Assembly (NCBI RefSeq): GCF_051020765.1
Contig: NW_027469083.1
Location: forward strand, 186,001 to 250,000
Reading direction: 5' to 3'
DNA: 64,000 nt
Source: Lasioglossum baleicum
Taxonomy: Eukaryota; Arthropoda; Insecta; Hymenoptera; Halictidae
Of this stretch, positions 55,228 through 64,000 are shown piece after piece (within the stretch, counting starts at the first letter, position 1; every line of letters begins with the position of its first letter). The notes under the pieces are model-generated. The model made no database searches. It was not told the origin of the DNA and worked only from the letters and a program-made list of their open reading frames with translations. A program made the translations under genes and the position numbers.

Positions 55228-57024
55228 TGTGACGTCGGTCGCACCTCCGACGTTAGCTTTAAGACTACATGTAAAATTAGATACATAAGAGCGAGCGTTC
55301 CCCTTTAAAGATTCCAAAACTCCTAAAAATCCTTCATAACAATGAATCCTAAACACCACGTACATCTGATCGAAATCCACCAACATAACCTAAAATCCAA
55401 AATCTGTCAAAATCCTAAAATAGCCAAAAATGGCCCAAACTCGAAGATTGAAATATCATTGGACTCGTGAGCGAAAATCATGAAACTAACCTAAAAATTT
55501 GTAGGTTAGGTTCTCAATTCGCGTTTGTTTAGACTTTACCAAAATTTCGATTTTTGGTAATTTTCAAAAGTACTTAGAATATTTTCAAACATATGATCGG
55601 TCGACAAATGATGTCAACTAATCATATGACATATAAATTTACATCGAAACGCCTTGCAAGAGCAAGCGCTCGAAAATATTCTAAGTCCCAATTTATTTAA
55701 ATAAATAAATAGGTACGCCAATGGTTACCACTTAATTTTCGAGTCCTGCACCACTGGGAACGAAAACTGCTGACTCTAGTGCGGCGGCCATCGCGCTGTT
55801 TACGACGAAGACCGGCACAAAGAGGACACGGTCCCCTTTTGCGAAGTCAGCATTTTTCGGACGAACGTTGTTCGTCGACGAACGTTCGATTCTTCCCAGT
55901 CCTCTCCGGGGACCCGAGTGGGTCAGTCGAGTTTTCGTCAATCTTCCAAGTCCAGACTATTTAGACATAGTCTTTCCAAATCCAGATTGTTTAGACACAA
56001 TCTTTCCAAATCCATACTGTTTAGACACAGTCCCTATTACCATTCAGTAATATCGTATTCTTATTCGTTTAATTCAAACATTACGTCGTTTATTCAATTA
56101 AACATTTTTATTGCGTTTCATATTTCGTACTTAGTACGTATTTCGATTTCGTTAATAATAAGCATCTTTACCTTTGTATTCTTTTACGTTTATAATATAC
56201 TTTGTTTTACCAGAGTCAATCTAAATCCCAATTATCATTTCCTTGCTCCTAACTTCGTAGTTTGAAGTGACACGTTGTTAGTTAGAGATAGAGTTCTCAC
56301 TGGAAAGTTCGCGAATAGTATTCCTTATTCAATTTCCTGTTACGTGTTCGCGTACGTGCGTGATAGTGATAGACTTGCTCGCATAGCAAGCTCCGCAGCA
56401 TCCACGTCCGTTTTCTCGAATCAAAATATCGTCAACCACGCGGACGATATTCGCGAGATAAATTCACGGGATCGCACAGCGTCCACGCCCGTTTTCGCTA
56501 GTTAAAATATCGTCAATCACGCGGACGATATTCGTGAGTTAGATTCACGGTATCGTACAGCGTCCACGCCCGTTTCCTCAACGAGCGCATCCGTCTACAA
56601 TACCGTAGCAGCCGGCTGTCAATCATTGGAGGTCGTTCCTGTCAAATATTGACGTGACAGAGTTTGGCGCAGTCGTCAATCCTTGAAGGTCGTTTCCAGC
56701 CATTTGGATCAACGCCTGTCGAGCAGAGGGGACCGAATTCAAGGTCATCAGCGCAACCGTAGCCGTTCATCCGTTGCGAATTCATTTCTCGTGTCAATCG
56801 ACAAACAAGCGAAGCGTAAAAGTAAGTGGAACATATTATCGCGTATGTTTCAGGGTCGCGTGCATCTTTCATCTGTGTAAGACTGCATGCAGGTGTCGGC
56901 ATCGGGTCCTAGTCTGTTGATAAAAAGACCAACACTTTTATTAAATGTCAGTCAGTGGAAGAGTAGAGTAGCCGGGCCGCGGTATTCTCTTCTCTTGCTC
57001 TTATAGCCCCGCCAGGACGTGACA
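55228..57024 (+). repeat. LTR-A, 5' LTR of env copy 2
   Basis: 1797 bp, TGTGACGTCGG to GGACGTGACA, with the three hairpin units at about 55952-56027. Confidence 0.92.
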
Positions 57025-57028
57025 AATT

Positions 57029-57155
57029 TGGCGCATTCGGTAGGACACTCGTTGGTCACCGATGTTAGAGACACCGTCAACACTTTTGTAGGATACGTCA
57101 TGTGTCCTACCTCTGCCAAAATTTGTTGTGACAAATTTGGCGCAGTCGGTAGGAC
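57029..57155 (+). other. Duplicated tRNA-Ser primer sites, env copy 2
   Basis: First site 57029-57046 has one mismatch (CATT for CAGT); second site 57138-57155 is perfect. Between them GTGTCCTACC (57102-57111) can pair with GGTAGGACAC (57039-57048) of the first site. Confidence 0.8.
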
Positions 57156-57510
57156 AGTCGTTGGTCACCGATGTTAGAAGCACGGCATCGAGGAATAAAA
57201 ATAGAATCAGTGTTAGCACGCGAACCCCTGCGCGTTCCATCATTGTTTGACAATTTAACGCAGTAGACTTAGAGTCCGTGAAAGCATAGTGTCAGTTAAA
57301 AGTGCGACGGGCAGTGAAGGAAATGCCCTTTCGCCCACGTTACATACTCAAATTATTTTTCGCGATGTTCGTACTCAGTACAAATTCATCGAGAGTTTTA
57401 GTGAACGTTAAAGTGCGACGGGCGGTTTAGAAAACGCCCCTTCGCCCACGTTATATAGTCGGATTATTTTTCGCGAATTTCATACTTAGAAATTTTCAAG
57501 CGACGCAATC

Positions 57511-58818
57511 ATGGAAACGCGTAGCGAGGCTAGAAAGAAGGTTCCTCCTACGGAAGAGGAATTAATTGAATTCCAGAAAGATTTAGCTCGTAGAGAAGCA
57601 GCTCTCATTAATCAAACCGCCGCGTTGACTCAACTCAAATTGCAATACGAAACAGAAACGCGTGAGCAGAGAGTAACGTACGAGGATATACGCCGCGAGA
57701 TAGCAGAAATCCGATCGGCCAGAGATTCTCAATCAATTCCAGCTAGCCCAGTCGTTGCGCCCCGCGAACCCATAATGCACGATTCTTCGAATTTCACCGT
57801 TAAACAAGCGGTTGAACTTGTGCCTACCTTTGACGGCACCTCCATAACCGTGCTACAATTCGTTCGCGCGTGCAAGCGAGCCTTGGAAGCTGTTCCAGCC
57901 ACAGCTGAGCGTACCCTCACTAGATTAGTATGCAATAAGCTTAGAGGACAGGCATACGCCGCGATTGAAGACGTAAATATTAACACAATCTCTGAATTGT
58001 GCAACCGCCTGAAAGATGTACTAGGCCCATATAAATTCATCGATCAGTATCGCGGAGAATCAGCTTCGATACACCAGGGACAGTCCGAGCACGTGTTGAA
58101 TTATATTACGCGAGTAAAGGACCTTAGAACGGCGATCATAGATTCAGGCCGCGGGGTCCCCAATCTAGACGAGATTGATAAATTCACAATTGATTGTTTC
58201 ATGCGTGGTCTTATCCCAGCGCTTCGAGCCGAGGTCAGGCTCTGTGCGTCACTCGAATTACAGAAAATATTCGATGAAGCAGTAACCGCGTACAAACAGT
58301 ACGAGCTTGACCGTGTTCGTTATCGCGACGACGGACGCCGCGTTGCATTCTCCGACTCTCGTAATCGCACACCAGAGCGATCAAGCAACTCTCCTTATGA
58401 TAGGAATGCGCCAGAGCAGCGCAACAGATCTTCGGAAAGGAAAGATCAACGACCTTCCTTTTCACCTCGTGAATCCTGGCGAGACAGGAAACCCGATAAC
58501 AGAGACGCGTATCGCTCTCCTCCTCCGCGACGTCACGAACCGTCGCAATCAAATCAGCGCGAAACGTATAAACGCGAAGATCGCGCTTCCCAGTCCCCAG
58601 GTCGCGATCGCTTTCCTACGGAGAATCAGAAGTATTGTAAATATTGTAAGCGCACGGGACATGACATACACGAATGTCGCCGCCGCGAATATTACAATAA
58701 AAATGAGTCGGGAAACGAATCAAGCCTCCCGACAAACGCGACCAAAGGACGGGAGGCATCCCAAGAGAATCGCCAAAAGGCAACACAGCTGGCCGTCATC
58801 AGCGACGACCAGCAGTAG
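57511..58818 (+). CDS. gag: Family A, env copy 2: Gag
   Basis: 435 codons, intact, same domains as the other copies (coiled coil, capsid-like region, CKYC...HDIHEC knuckle). A few substitutions such as Leu to Ser near residue 186 and Arg to Gln just before the knuckle. Confidence 0.9.
   Translation: METRSEARKKVPPTEEELIEFQKDLARREAALINQTAALTQLKLQYETETREQRVTYEDIRREIAEIRSARDSQSIPASPVVAPREPIMHDSSNFTVKQAVELVPTFDGTSITVLQFVRACKRALEAVPATAERTLTRLVCNKLRGQAYAAIEDVNINTISELCNRLKDVLGPYKFIDQYRGESASIHQGQSEHVLNYITRVKDLRTAIIDSGRGVPNLDEIDKFTIDCFMRGLIPALRAEVRLCASLELQKIFDEAVTAYKQYELDRVRYRDDGRRVAFSDSRNRTPERSSNSPYDRNAPEQRNRSSERKDQRPSFSPRESWRDRKPDNRDAYRSPPPRRHEPSQSNQRETYKREDRASQSPGRDRFPTENQKYCKYCKRTGHDIHECRRREYYNKNESGNESSLPTNATKGREASQENRQKATQLAVISDDQQ
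58710..58757 (+). promoter_or_regulatory. -1 ribosomal frameshift signal, env copy 2
   Basis: GGGAAAC at 58710-58716, 7-nt spacer, then the GCCTCCCG / CGGGAGGC stem, identical to copy 1. Confidence 0.88.
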
Positions 58819-61800
58819 ATGAAATTCGAGTAGATAGGAGAGATAACCCGGACGGTCAGCAGAATGAACGACCATCCGCGAAATTAGTCTCGGCAATAAA
58901 TCTCGCGCCGGACTCCCCTATCCCTCGAATAAAAGCAAGATCGTCACTCTTCTCAAAAGAGTGTGAGTTCCTCTTGGACACCGGGTCCGAGGTCAACTTA
59001 ATCCGAGCGTCTGGTATCAAATCTGACGTTCATCTAAAAACTGACAGCGTCATACACGTCCATGGCGTGACAGAAGGAGAAATTGCGACCCTCGGTTATA
59101 TCAATGCGGAGCTAGCAGATTCCATTAAAGTCACGCTACACGTTCTGCCTGACAGTTTTCCAATTAATATAGATGGTATCTTAGGCTCCCCCTTCTTCAG
59201 AGAGGGAGCAGAGATATCATTTGCGAAGGAATGCGTAGAGTATAAAACCCTACGTATTCCCTTTTCGAATCCTCGGGAATATTCCATCGAAAGCCGTACC
59301 GCCGCCTGCATAGCCGTCAACGTAAAGGGCCCAAGCGAAGGGTATGTGCGAAAAGTAGATGTAAAACCCGATGTGTTCTTAGGTGATTGTTTAGTCACCA
59401 ACCGTAACGGAAAGGCATACCTGCGATGCTTTAACGCATCGTCCGAAGTGGCGTCCTTCTCCCTGCCTACGTTGGAGGTGGAAGAGATCGAGGTTCCCTT
59501 TTCGAATATTCAAGCCGAAGTCAATTCGGACTTATTCAATGCTCGTGCGTGCCGCGCGCACGAGACGATCGTTAACGATCAACTCGCGTCTTCTATTAAT
59601 TCGGGTAACCATTCCGACGATTCCGGTAGCCATCCCGATTCTTTAAATAATTCCGGTAACCATCCCGACGATTCCGGTAGCCATCCCGATTCTTTAAATA
59701 ATTCCGGTAACCATCCCGACGATTCCGGTAGCCATCCCGATTTCTTAAATAATTCCGGTAACCATTCCGACGATTCCGGTAGCCATCCCGATTCTTTAAA
59801 TAATTCCGGTAACCATCCCGACGATTCCGGTAGCCATCCCGATACTTTAAAGAATTCCGGTAACCATCCCGACGATTTATATTCAAAGTCCTGTGTGGAA
59901 AGAAACATCAACGCCTTCGCCTCAGATGAACTTTTAGAATGTTCATATGAGAACAATTTAGAAAACATTTCTATTCCTAAAGTTAAATCAAAAGGAGTTT
60001 ATGTTTTGCCGCAAACTCCTATCTTCAAATCCTCGCCGGAACAACACCTCTTCCAGCTTCAACGATCAGGTATCCGTGCGACCGAAAACAAAGTCCATGC
60101 GTCTGGCAAATACAATTCCGCGAGATTCGCGTCAGCAAGAAAAAGAAATAAAGCCGATACATTATACTCGCCCGAGACAACTAAGTCTGATTATAAGCTT
60201 TCGTTATGTATCTTGCGAAACGAATTCAATCTTCCTAGCGTTAACAGAGTCTCCAATATCGTTACGCCAACGATAAACTATCGCAGCGACCCAAGAGCGA
60301 AATTTAAAACCTCTGGTCAGCATCACCCCACTCCACAGCAGGAAGACGATATCCCTGCGACGCAACGAGATCTTCAAGGAGAAACCGTCACCCCTGAAGA
60401 TCATCAGTCTCTCGACAACGCTATAACAGCAACCATGCAGCCGATACAAGCAGCTATCTTGCTCTCTATTGCCACGCAAGCCTCAACACTCATTGGATAT
60501 GACTGTGGAGGTTCAACCTTGAATATTACCACGTATTCAACTATTGACACTCTTAACTGCGAGCCAGAAGACATCGCACCAGCTGAAAATTTAGAAAGAA
60601 TTCAGCTCCTGCAGCTAGCTGAATTCTCGCAAGCTCGTGTTTTGCAATGCCATATCGGAATAGACAGAACCATATACTATTGTGGCATGCATTCACATAA
60701 TTCGGTAGTATCCAATGGTCGACAAGACTATATATTACCGATCTCCAGCGAAACCTGTTCGAGCCTACACACGACGGGGACAATATTCATCACCCCAGCC
60801 GCCCAGATCACAGGTATTCAGCCGAACTCGACCTCCTCTCACGGCCTCACGTTAGCAGGAGTTATTCAGAACGATGGTAGCTGCGCTGGAACCACGTATA
60901 GTGATCCGTTTGGGACTTGGACCGATGTCGTGGTACAAGCTTTAGTCCGAATCACGATCCGCGACTACATCGCTCCAATCAGATTGTCAACCGGACAGAT
61001 TCATCTACAAACTGGGCAAACCTGCCCCCTTCAAAAAGGAAGCTGCTTAGACGCACAAGATGGCCATACGTTCTGGGAAACCACGCCGACGGACTCGTGC
61101 AAATTCAATAATTATGATGTCTTGTACGAAGGGATAGCCACTAAACTATCCTCCAAGGTGAATCCTTCTCCAACCCTGTATACCGTAGCATCGCAGGACA
61201 CGACTTTTGCACTCACGGAGACAGGCAGATCGTCAGTTTGCGGATATGTCATAATCCGAACGGAACACCCCAAGCTGTTCATTCTGGAAGTTGGAAGTTC
61301 AGGAAAATTCAAGGAGAAAACACACACCTTGGTCAACAATCTGGACATCTTCACGTATGTCAACAGCAAATTTGTTTACGTGGAGAAGCACCTCCGGAAA
61401 CAATTTTCTCAACTCTACAAAGATGTAATCCGTCAGAAGTGTGAGCTAGAGCGTCAGATTCTCCAGAACGCCCTCACATTATTACATTCAGCACCCGAAG
61501 AAGTTGCCACTGCCATCATGAAGGATGTCGGATTTATCGCAGTTCCAGCAGGAGAGGTAGTGCACATAATAAAGTGCATACCAGTCACGGTCCAAGTGAG
61601 GAAAACCGAACGGTGTTATGATGAGCTACCCATCACGTATCGGAACACATCAAAATTCCTGAAGCCAAGGGACCACATCATTTCAAATACGGGGACAGAA
61701 AAGCCATGCAATGAGCTACTTCCCCCATATTATAGACTGCACGGAACATGGTATCGCCTAACACCGTCATTGATGGAGGCCATCACTCCTTCGGAGCTTC

Positions 61801-62462
61801 ACCCCCTCGCCAAGTCAACCTGGAAATACATAGATCCGAAGAACTTGGCAACGGGAGGCATTTATTCACAAGACGACCTGGACAAACTACAGGATCATAT
61901 AATGTTTCCTGTAGAGAAGGTAGCAGTCATAAATTCAATCGCACAGGGTGCGACGGGAAGACAGTTTGCAGCGGGAAACATCAATATGTTCAATCTGCTC
62001 GATGAAAACTCCCTACAGCAGATAGCGGAGTCTACAGCACAGAAATTATGGTCCGGATTCACTACATTCGGATCAATAAGTGCTGGAATAATCGGAGTGT
62101 ATGTAGCGATCCGCACGATCAAAACAATCATCAGTACGATCGTTAACGGCATCGCATTACACTCACTATACGGCTGGAGCCTGCATCTCGTTGTCGCCAT
62201 CTGGAGTTCACTGACCCGGTTCTTTATATTCATGAAGCAGAGAGACAACAAGACTTCAGCGGCCATCGAGGACAAAGATAGTGATAGTGCCAGTGTCGGA
62301 GAATTCCGAACCCGTCCTCCCTTGACGAAACGAACGTTAATTTGCGATTCCCTTGACCCAGCGTTGCGAGACAGGGATGACATTTCAGTGCATCCTGTCT
62401 ACCGCCACCCAGAGGCAGAGATTCCACTGCGTGAAATCTCTTCTCTAAGGGGGGAGGTGTGA
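58710..62462 (+). CDS. Family A, env copy 2: protease-Env, no RT
   Basis: Same length and layout as the frame at 29068-32820: protease, six SGNHPD repeats, basic linker, Env with likely signal peptide from the ATG at about 60435, membrane segment near the C-terminus, and stop TGA in the LTR. Only a handful of residues differ (for example Pro for Thr after TLRI, and Phe for Ile near the C-terminus). The complete, stop-free frame in two independent insertions supports the RT-less form as a mobile lineage. Confidence 0.78.
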   Translation, partial: GKRIKPPDKRDQRTGGIPRESPKGNTAGRHQRRPAVDEIRVDRRDNPDGQQNERPSAKLVSAINLAPDSPIPRIKARSSLFSKECEFLLDTGSEVNLIRASGIKSDVHLKTDSVIHVHGVTEGEIATLGYINAELADSIKVTLHVLPDSFPINIDGILGSPFFREGAEISFAKECVEYKTLRIPFSNPREYSIESRTAACIAVNVKGPSEGYVRKVDVKPDVFLGDCLVTNRNGKAYLRCFNASSEVASFSLPTLEVEEIEVPFSNIQAEVNSDLFNARACRAHETIVNDQLASSINSGNHSDDSGSHPDSLNNSGNHPDDSGSHPDSLNNSGNHPDDSGSHPDFLNNSGNHSDDSGSHPDSLNNSGNHPDDSGSHPDTLKNSGNHPDDLYSKSCVERNINAFASDELLECSYENNLENISIPKVKSKGVYVLPQTPIFKSSPEQHLFQLQRSGIRATENKVHASGKYNSARFASARKRNKADTLYSPETTKSDYKLSLCILRNEFNLPSVNRVSNIVTPTINYRSDPRAKFKTSGQHHPTPQQEDDIPATQRDLQGETVTPEDHQSLDNAITATMQPIQAAILLSIATQASTLIGYDCGGSTLNITTYSTIDTLNCEPEDIAPAENLERIQLLQLAEFSQARVLQCHIGIDRTIYYCGMHSHNSVVSNGRQDYILPISSETCSSLHTTGTIFITPAAQITGIQPNSTSSHGLTLAGVIQNDGSCAGTTYSDPFGTWTDVVVQALVRITIRDYIAPIRLSTGQIHLQTGQTCPLQKGSCLDAQDGHTFWETTPTDSCKFNNYDVLYEGIATKLSSKVNPSPTLYTVASQDTTFALTETGRSSVCGYVIIRTEHPKLFILEVGSSGKFKEKTHTLVNNLDIFTYVNSKFVYVEKHLRKQFSQLYKDVIRQKCELERQILQNALTLLHSAPEEVATAIMKDVGFIAVPAGEVVHIIKCIPVTVQVRKTERCYDELPITYRNTSKFLKPRDHIISNTGTEKPCNELLPPYYRLHGTWYRLTPSLMEAITPSELHPLAKSTWKYIDPKNLATGGIYSQDDLDKLQDHIMFPVEKVAVINSIAQGATGRQFAAGNINMFNLLDENSLQQIAESTAQKLWSGFTTFGSISAGIIGVYVAIRTIKTIISTIVNGIALHSLYGWSLHLVVAIWSSLTRFFIFMKQRDNKTSAAIEDKDSDSASVGEFRTRPPLTKRTLICDSLDPALRDRDDISVHPVYRHPEAEIPLREISSLRGEV
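59592..59877 (+). repeat. 51-bp coding tandem repeats, env copy 2
   Basis: Six in-frame copies in the same order and with the same variants as 29950-30235. Confidence 0.9.
62447..62457 (+). other. Polypurine tract, env copy 2
   Basis: AAGGGGGGAGG directly before the 3' LTR. Confidence 0.85.
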
Positions 62463-64000
62463 CGTCGGTCGCACCTCCGACGTTAGCTTTAAGACTACAT
62501 GTAAAATTAGATACATAAGAGCGAGCGTTCCCCTTTAAAGATTCCAAAACTCCTAAAAATCCTTCATAACAATGAATCCTAAACACCACGTACATCTGAT
62601 CGAAATCCACCAACATAACCTAAAATCCAAAATCTGTCAAAATCCTAAAATAGCCAAAAATGGCCCAAACTCGAAGATTGAAATATCATTGGACTCGTGA
62701 GCGAAAATCATGAAACTAACCTAAAAATTTGTAGGTTAGGTTCTCAATTCGCGTTTGTTTAGACTTTACCAAAATTTCGATTTTTGGTAATTTTCAAAAG
62801 TACTTAGAATATTTTCAAACATATGATCGGTCGACAAATGATGTCAACTAATCATATGACATATAAATTTACATCGAAACGCCTTGCAAGAGCAAGCGCT
62901 CGAAAATATTCTAAGTCCCAATTTATTTAAATAAATAAATAGGTACGCCAATGGTTACCACTTAATTTTCGAGTCCTGCACCACTGGGAACGAAAACTGC
63001 TGACTCTAGTGCGGCGGCCATCGCGCTGTTTACGACGAAGACCGGCACAAAGAGGACACGGTCCCCTTTTGCGAAGTCAGCATTTTTCGGACGAACGTTG
63101 TTCGTCGACGAACGTTCGATTCTTCCCAGTCCTCTCCGGGGACCCGAGTGGGTCAGTCGAGTTTTCGTCAATCTTCCAAGTCCAGACTATTTAGACATAG
63201 TCTTTCCAAATCCAGATTGTTTAGACACAATCTTTCCAAATCCATACTGTTTAGACACAGTCCCTATTACCATTCAGTAATATCGTATTCTTATTCGTTT
63301 AATTCAAACATTACGTCGTTTATTCAATTAAACATTTTTATTGCGTTTCATATTTCGTACTTAGTACGTATTTCGATTTCGTTAATAATAAGCATCTTTA
63401 CCTTTGTATTCTTTTACGTTTATAATATACTTTGTTTTACCAGAGTCAATCTAAATCCCAATTATCATTTCCTTGCTCCTAACTTCGTAGTTTGAAGTGA
63501 CACGTTGTTAGTTAGAGATAGAGTTCTCACTGGAAAGTTCGCGAATAGTATTCCTTATTCAATTTCCTGTTACGTGTTCGCGTACGTGCGTGATAGTGAT
63601 AGACTTGCTCGCATAGCAAGCTCCGCAGCATCCACGTCCGTTTTCTCGAATCAAAATATCGTCAACCACGCGGACGATATTCGCGAGATAAATTCACGGG
63701 ATCGCACAGCGTCCACGCCCGTTTTCGCTAGTTAAAATATCGTCAATCACGCGGACGATATTCGTGAGTTAGATTCACGGTATCGTACAGCGTCCACGCC
63801 CGTTTCCTCAACGAGCGCATCCGTCTACAATACCGTAGCAGCCGGCTGTCAATCATTGGAGGTCGTTCCTGTCAAATATTGACGTGACAGAGTTTGGCGC
63901 AGTCGTCAATCCTTGAAGGTCGTTTCCAGCCATTTGGATCAACGCCTGTCCAGCAGAGGGGACCGAATTCAAGGTCATCAGCGCAACCGTAGCCGTTCAT
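62458..64000 (+). repeat. LTR-A, 3' LTR of env copy 2 (incomplete)
   Basis: First 1543 bp of an expected ~1797. Nearly identical to 55228-56770. Confidence 0.92.

Larger units (their letters stand above)
55228..64000 (+). mobile_element. Family A, env form, copy 2 (runs off the window)
   Basis: 5' LTR (55228-57024), double primer site, leader, gag, protease-env, polypurine tract and the first 1543 bp of the 3' LTR. It is inserted in exon 1 of MULE2; the preceding GTAT should reappear after the 3' LTR at about 64255. The LTRs show one difference that I noticed (56721 g / 63951 c), so the insertion is very recent. Confidence 0.9.

Overview
This is a window of insect nuclear DNA, most likely hymenopteran (ant-like). 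The evidence is spliced MULE-type transposase genes with FLYWCH zinc fingers, Gypsy-type LTR retrotransposons primed by tRNA-Ser and tRNA-Leu, an R1-like non-LTR 3' end, long AT-rich introns, and no bacterial gene organisation. Almost everything here is mobile or formerly mobile DNA.

Layout. (1) 1-7948: a head-to-tail array of eight full and one partial ~940-bp units, each the 3' end (ORF2 C-terminus plus 3' UTR) of an R1-like non-LTR retrotransposon. A 31-bp minisatellite (about 7960-8235) and a ~1.2-kb non-coding tandem duplication (8310 to about 10940) follow. (2) 11533-16303: a ten-exon gene (MULE1, +) that splices in frame to 595 codons and joins a FLYWCH finger, a DDE MULE transposase core and a C-terminal RING finger. 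A solo LTR (family A) sits exactly at its exon 7 splice donor. (3) 17480-55227: a convergent paralogue (MULE2, -) with the same exon lengths but a different C-terminus. Its intron 7 holds a 30.5-kb nest of retroelements (18897-49436, 5-bp duplication GATGG). Intron 2 holds a solo LTR of family C. Exon 1 is cut by a family A element that runs off the right edge.

The nest. Element B (minus strand; LTRs 18897-19998 and 24908-25691 + 49115-49436) has gag and protease but no reverse transcriptase or integrase. A solo LTR-C splits its protease frame (duplication TACG). A family A complex (25692-49114, duplication ATCG) sits in its 5' LTR. Family A occurs in two forms that share LTRs, leader, gag, protease and a ~190-bp 3' tail but carry different central modules. 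One form (35187-45582, -) has RT-RNase H-integrase plus a zinc-binding tail and no env. The other (25692-34613 and 55228-64000+, +) has a chuvirus-like class III envelope and no RT or integrase. Both open frames are intact.

How the parts work together. In families A and B the protease frame is reached by a -1 shift at GGGAAAC, with a 7-nt spacer and a perfect GC-rich stem. The two A forms look like a two-component system: one copy can supply RT and integrase, the other Env, while both make Gag and protease. The A complex inside B cannot be explained by simple nested insertion, because LTR pairs and flanks do not match. It records recombination among copies or an assembly join.
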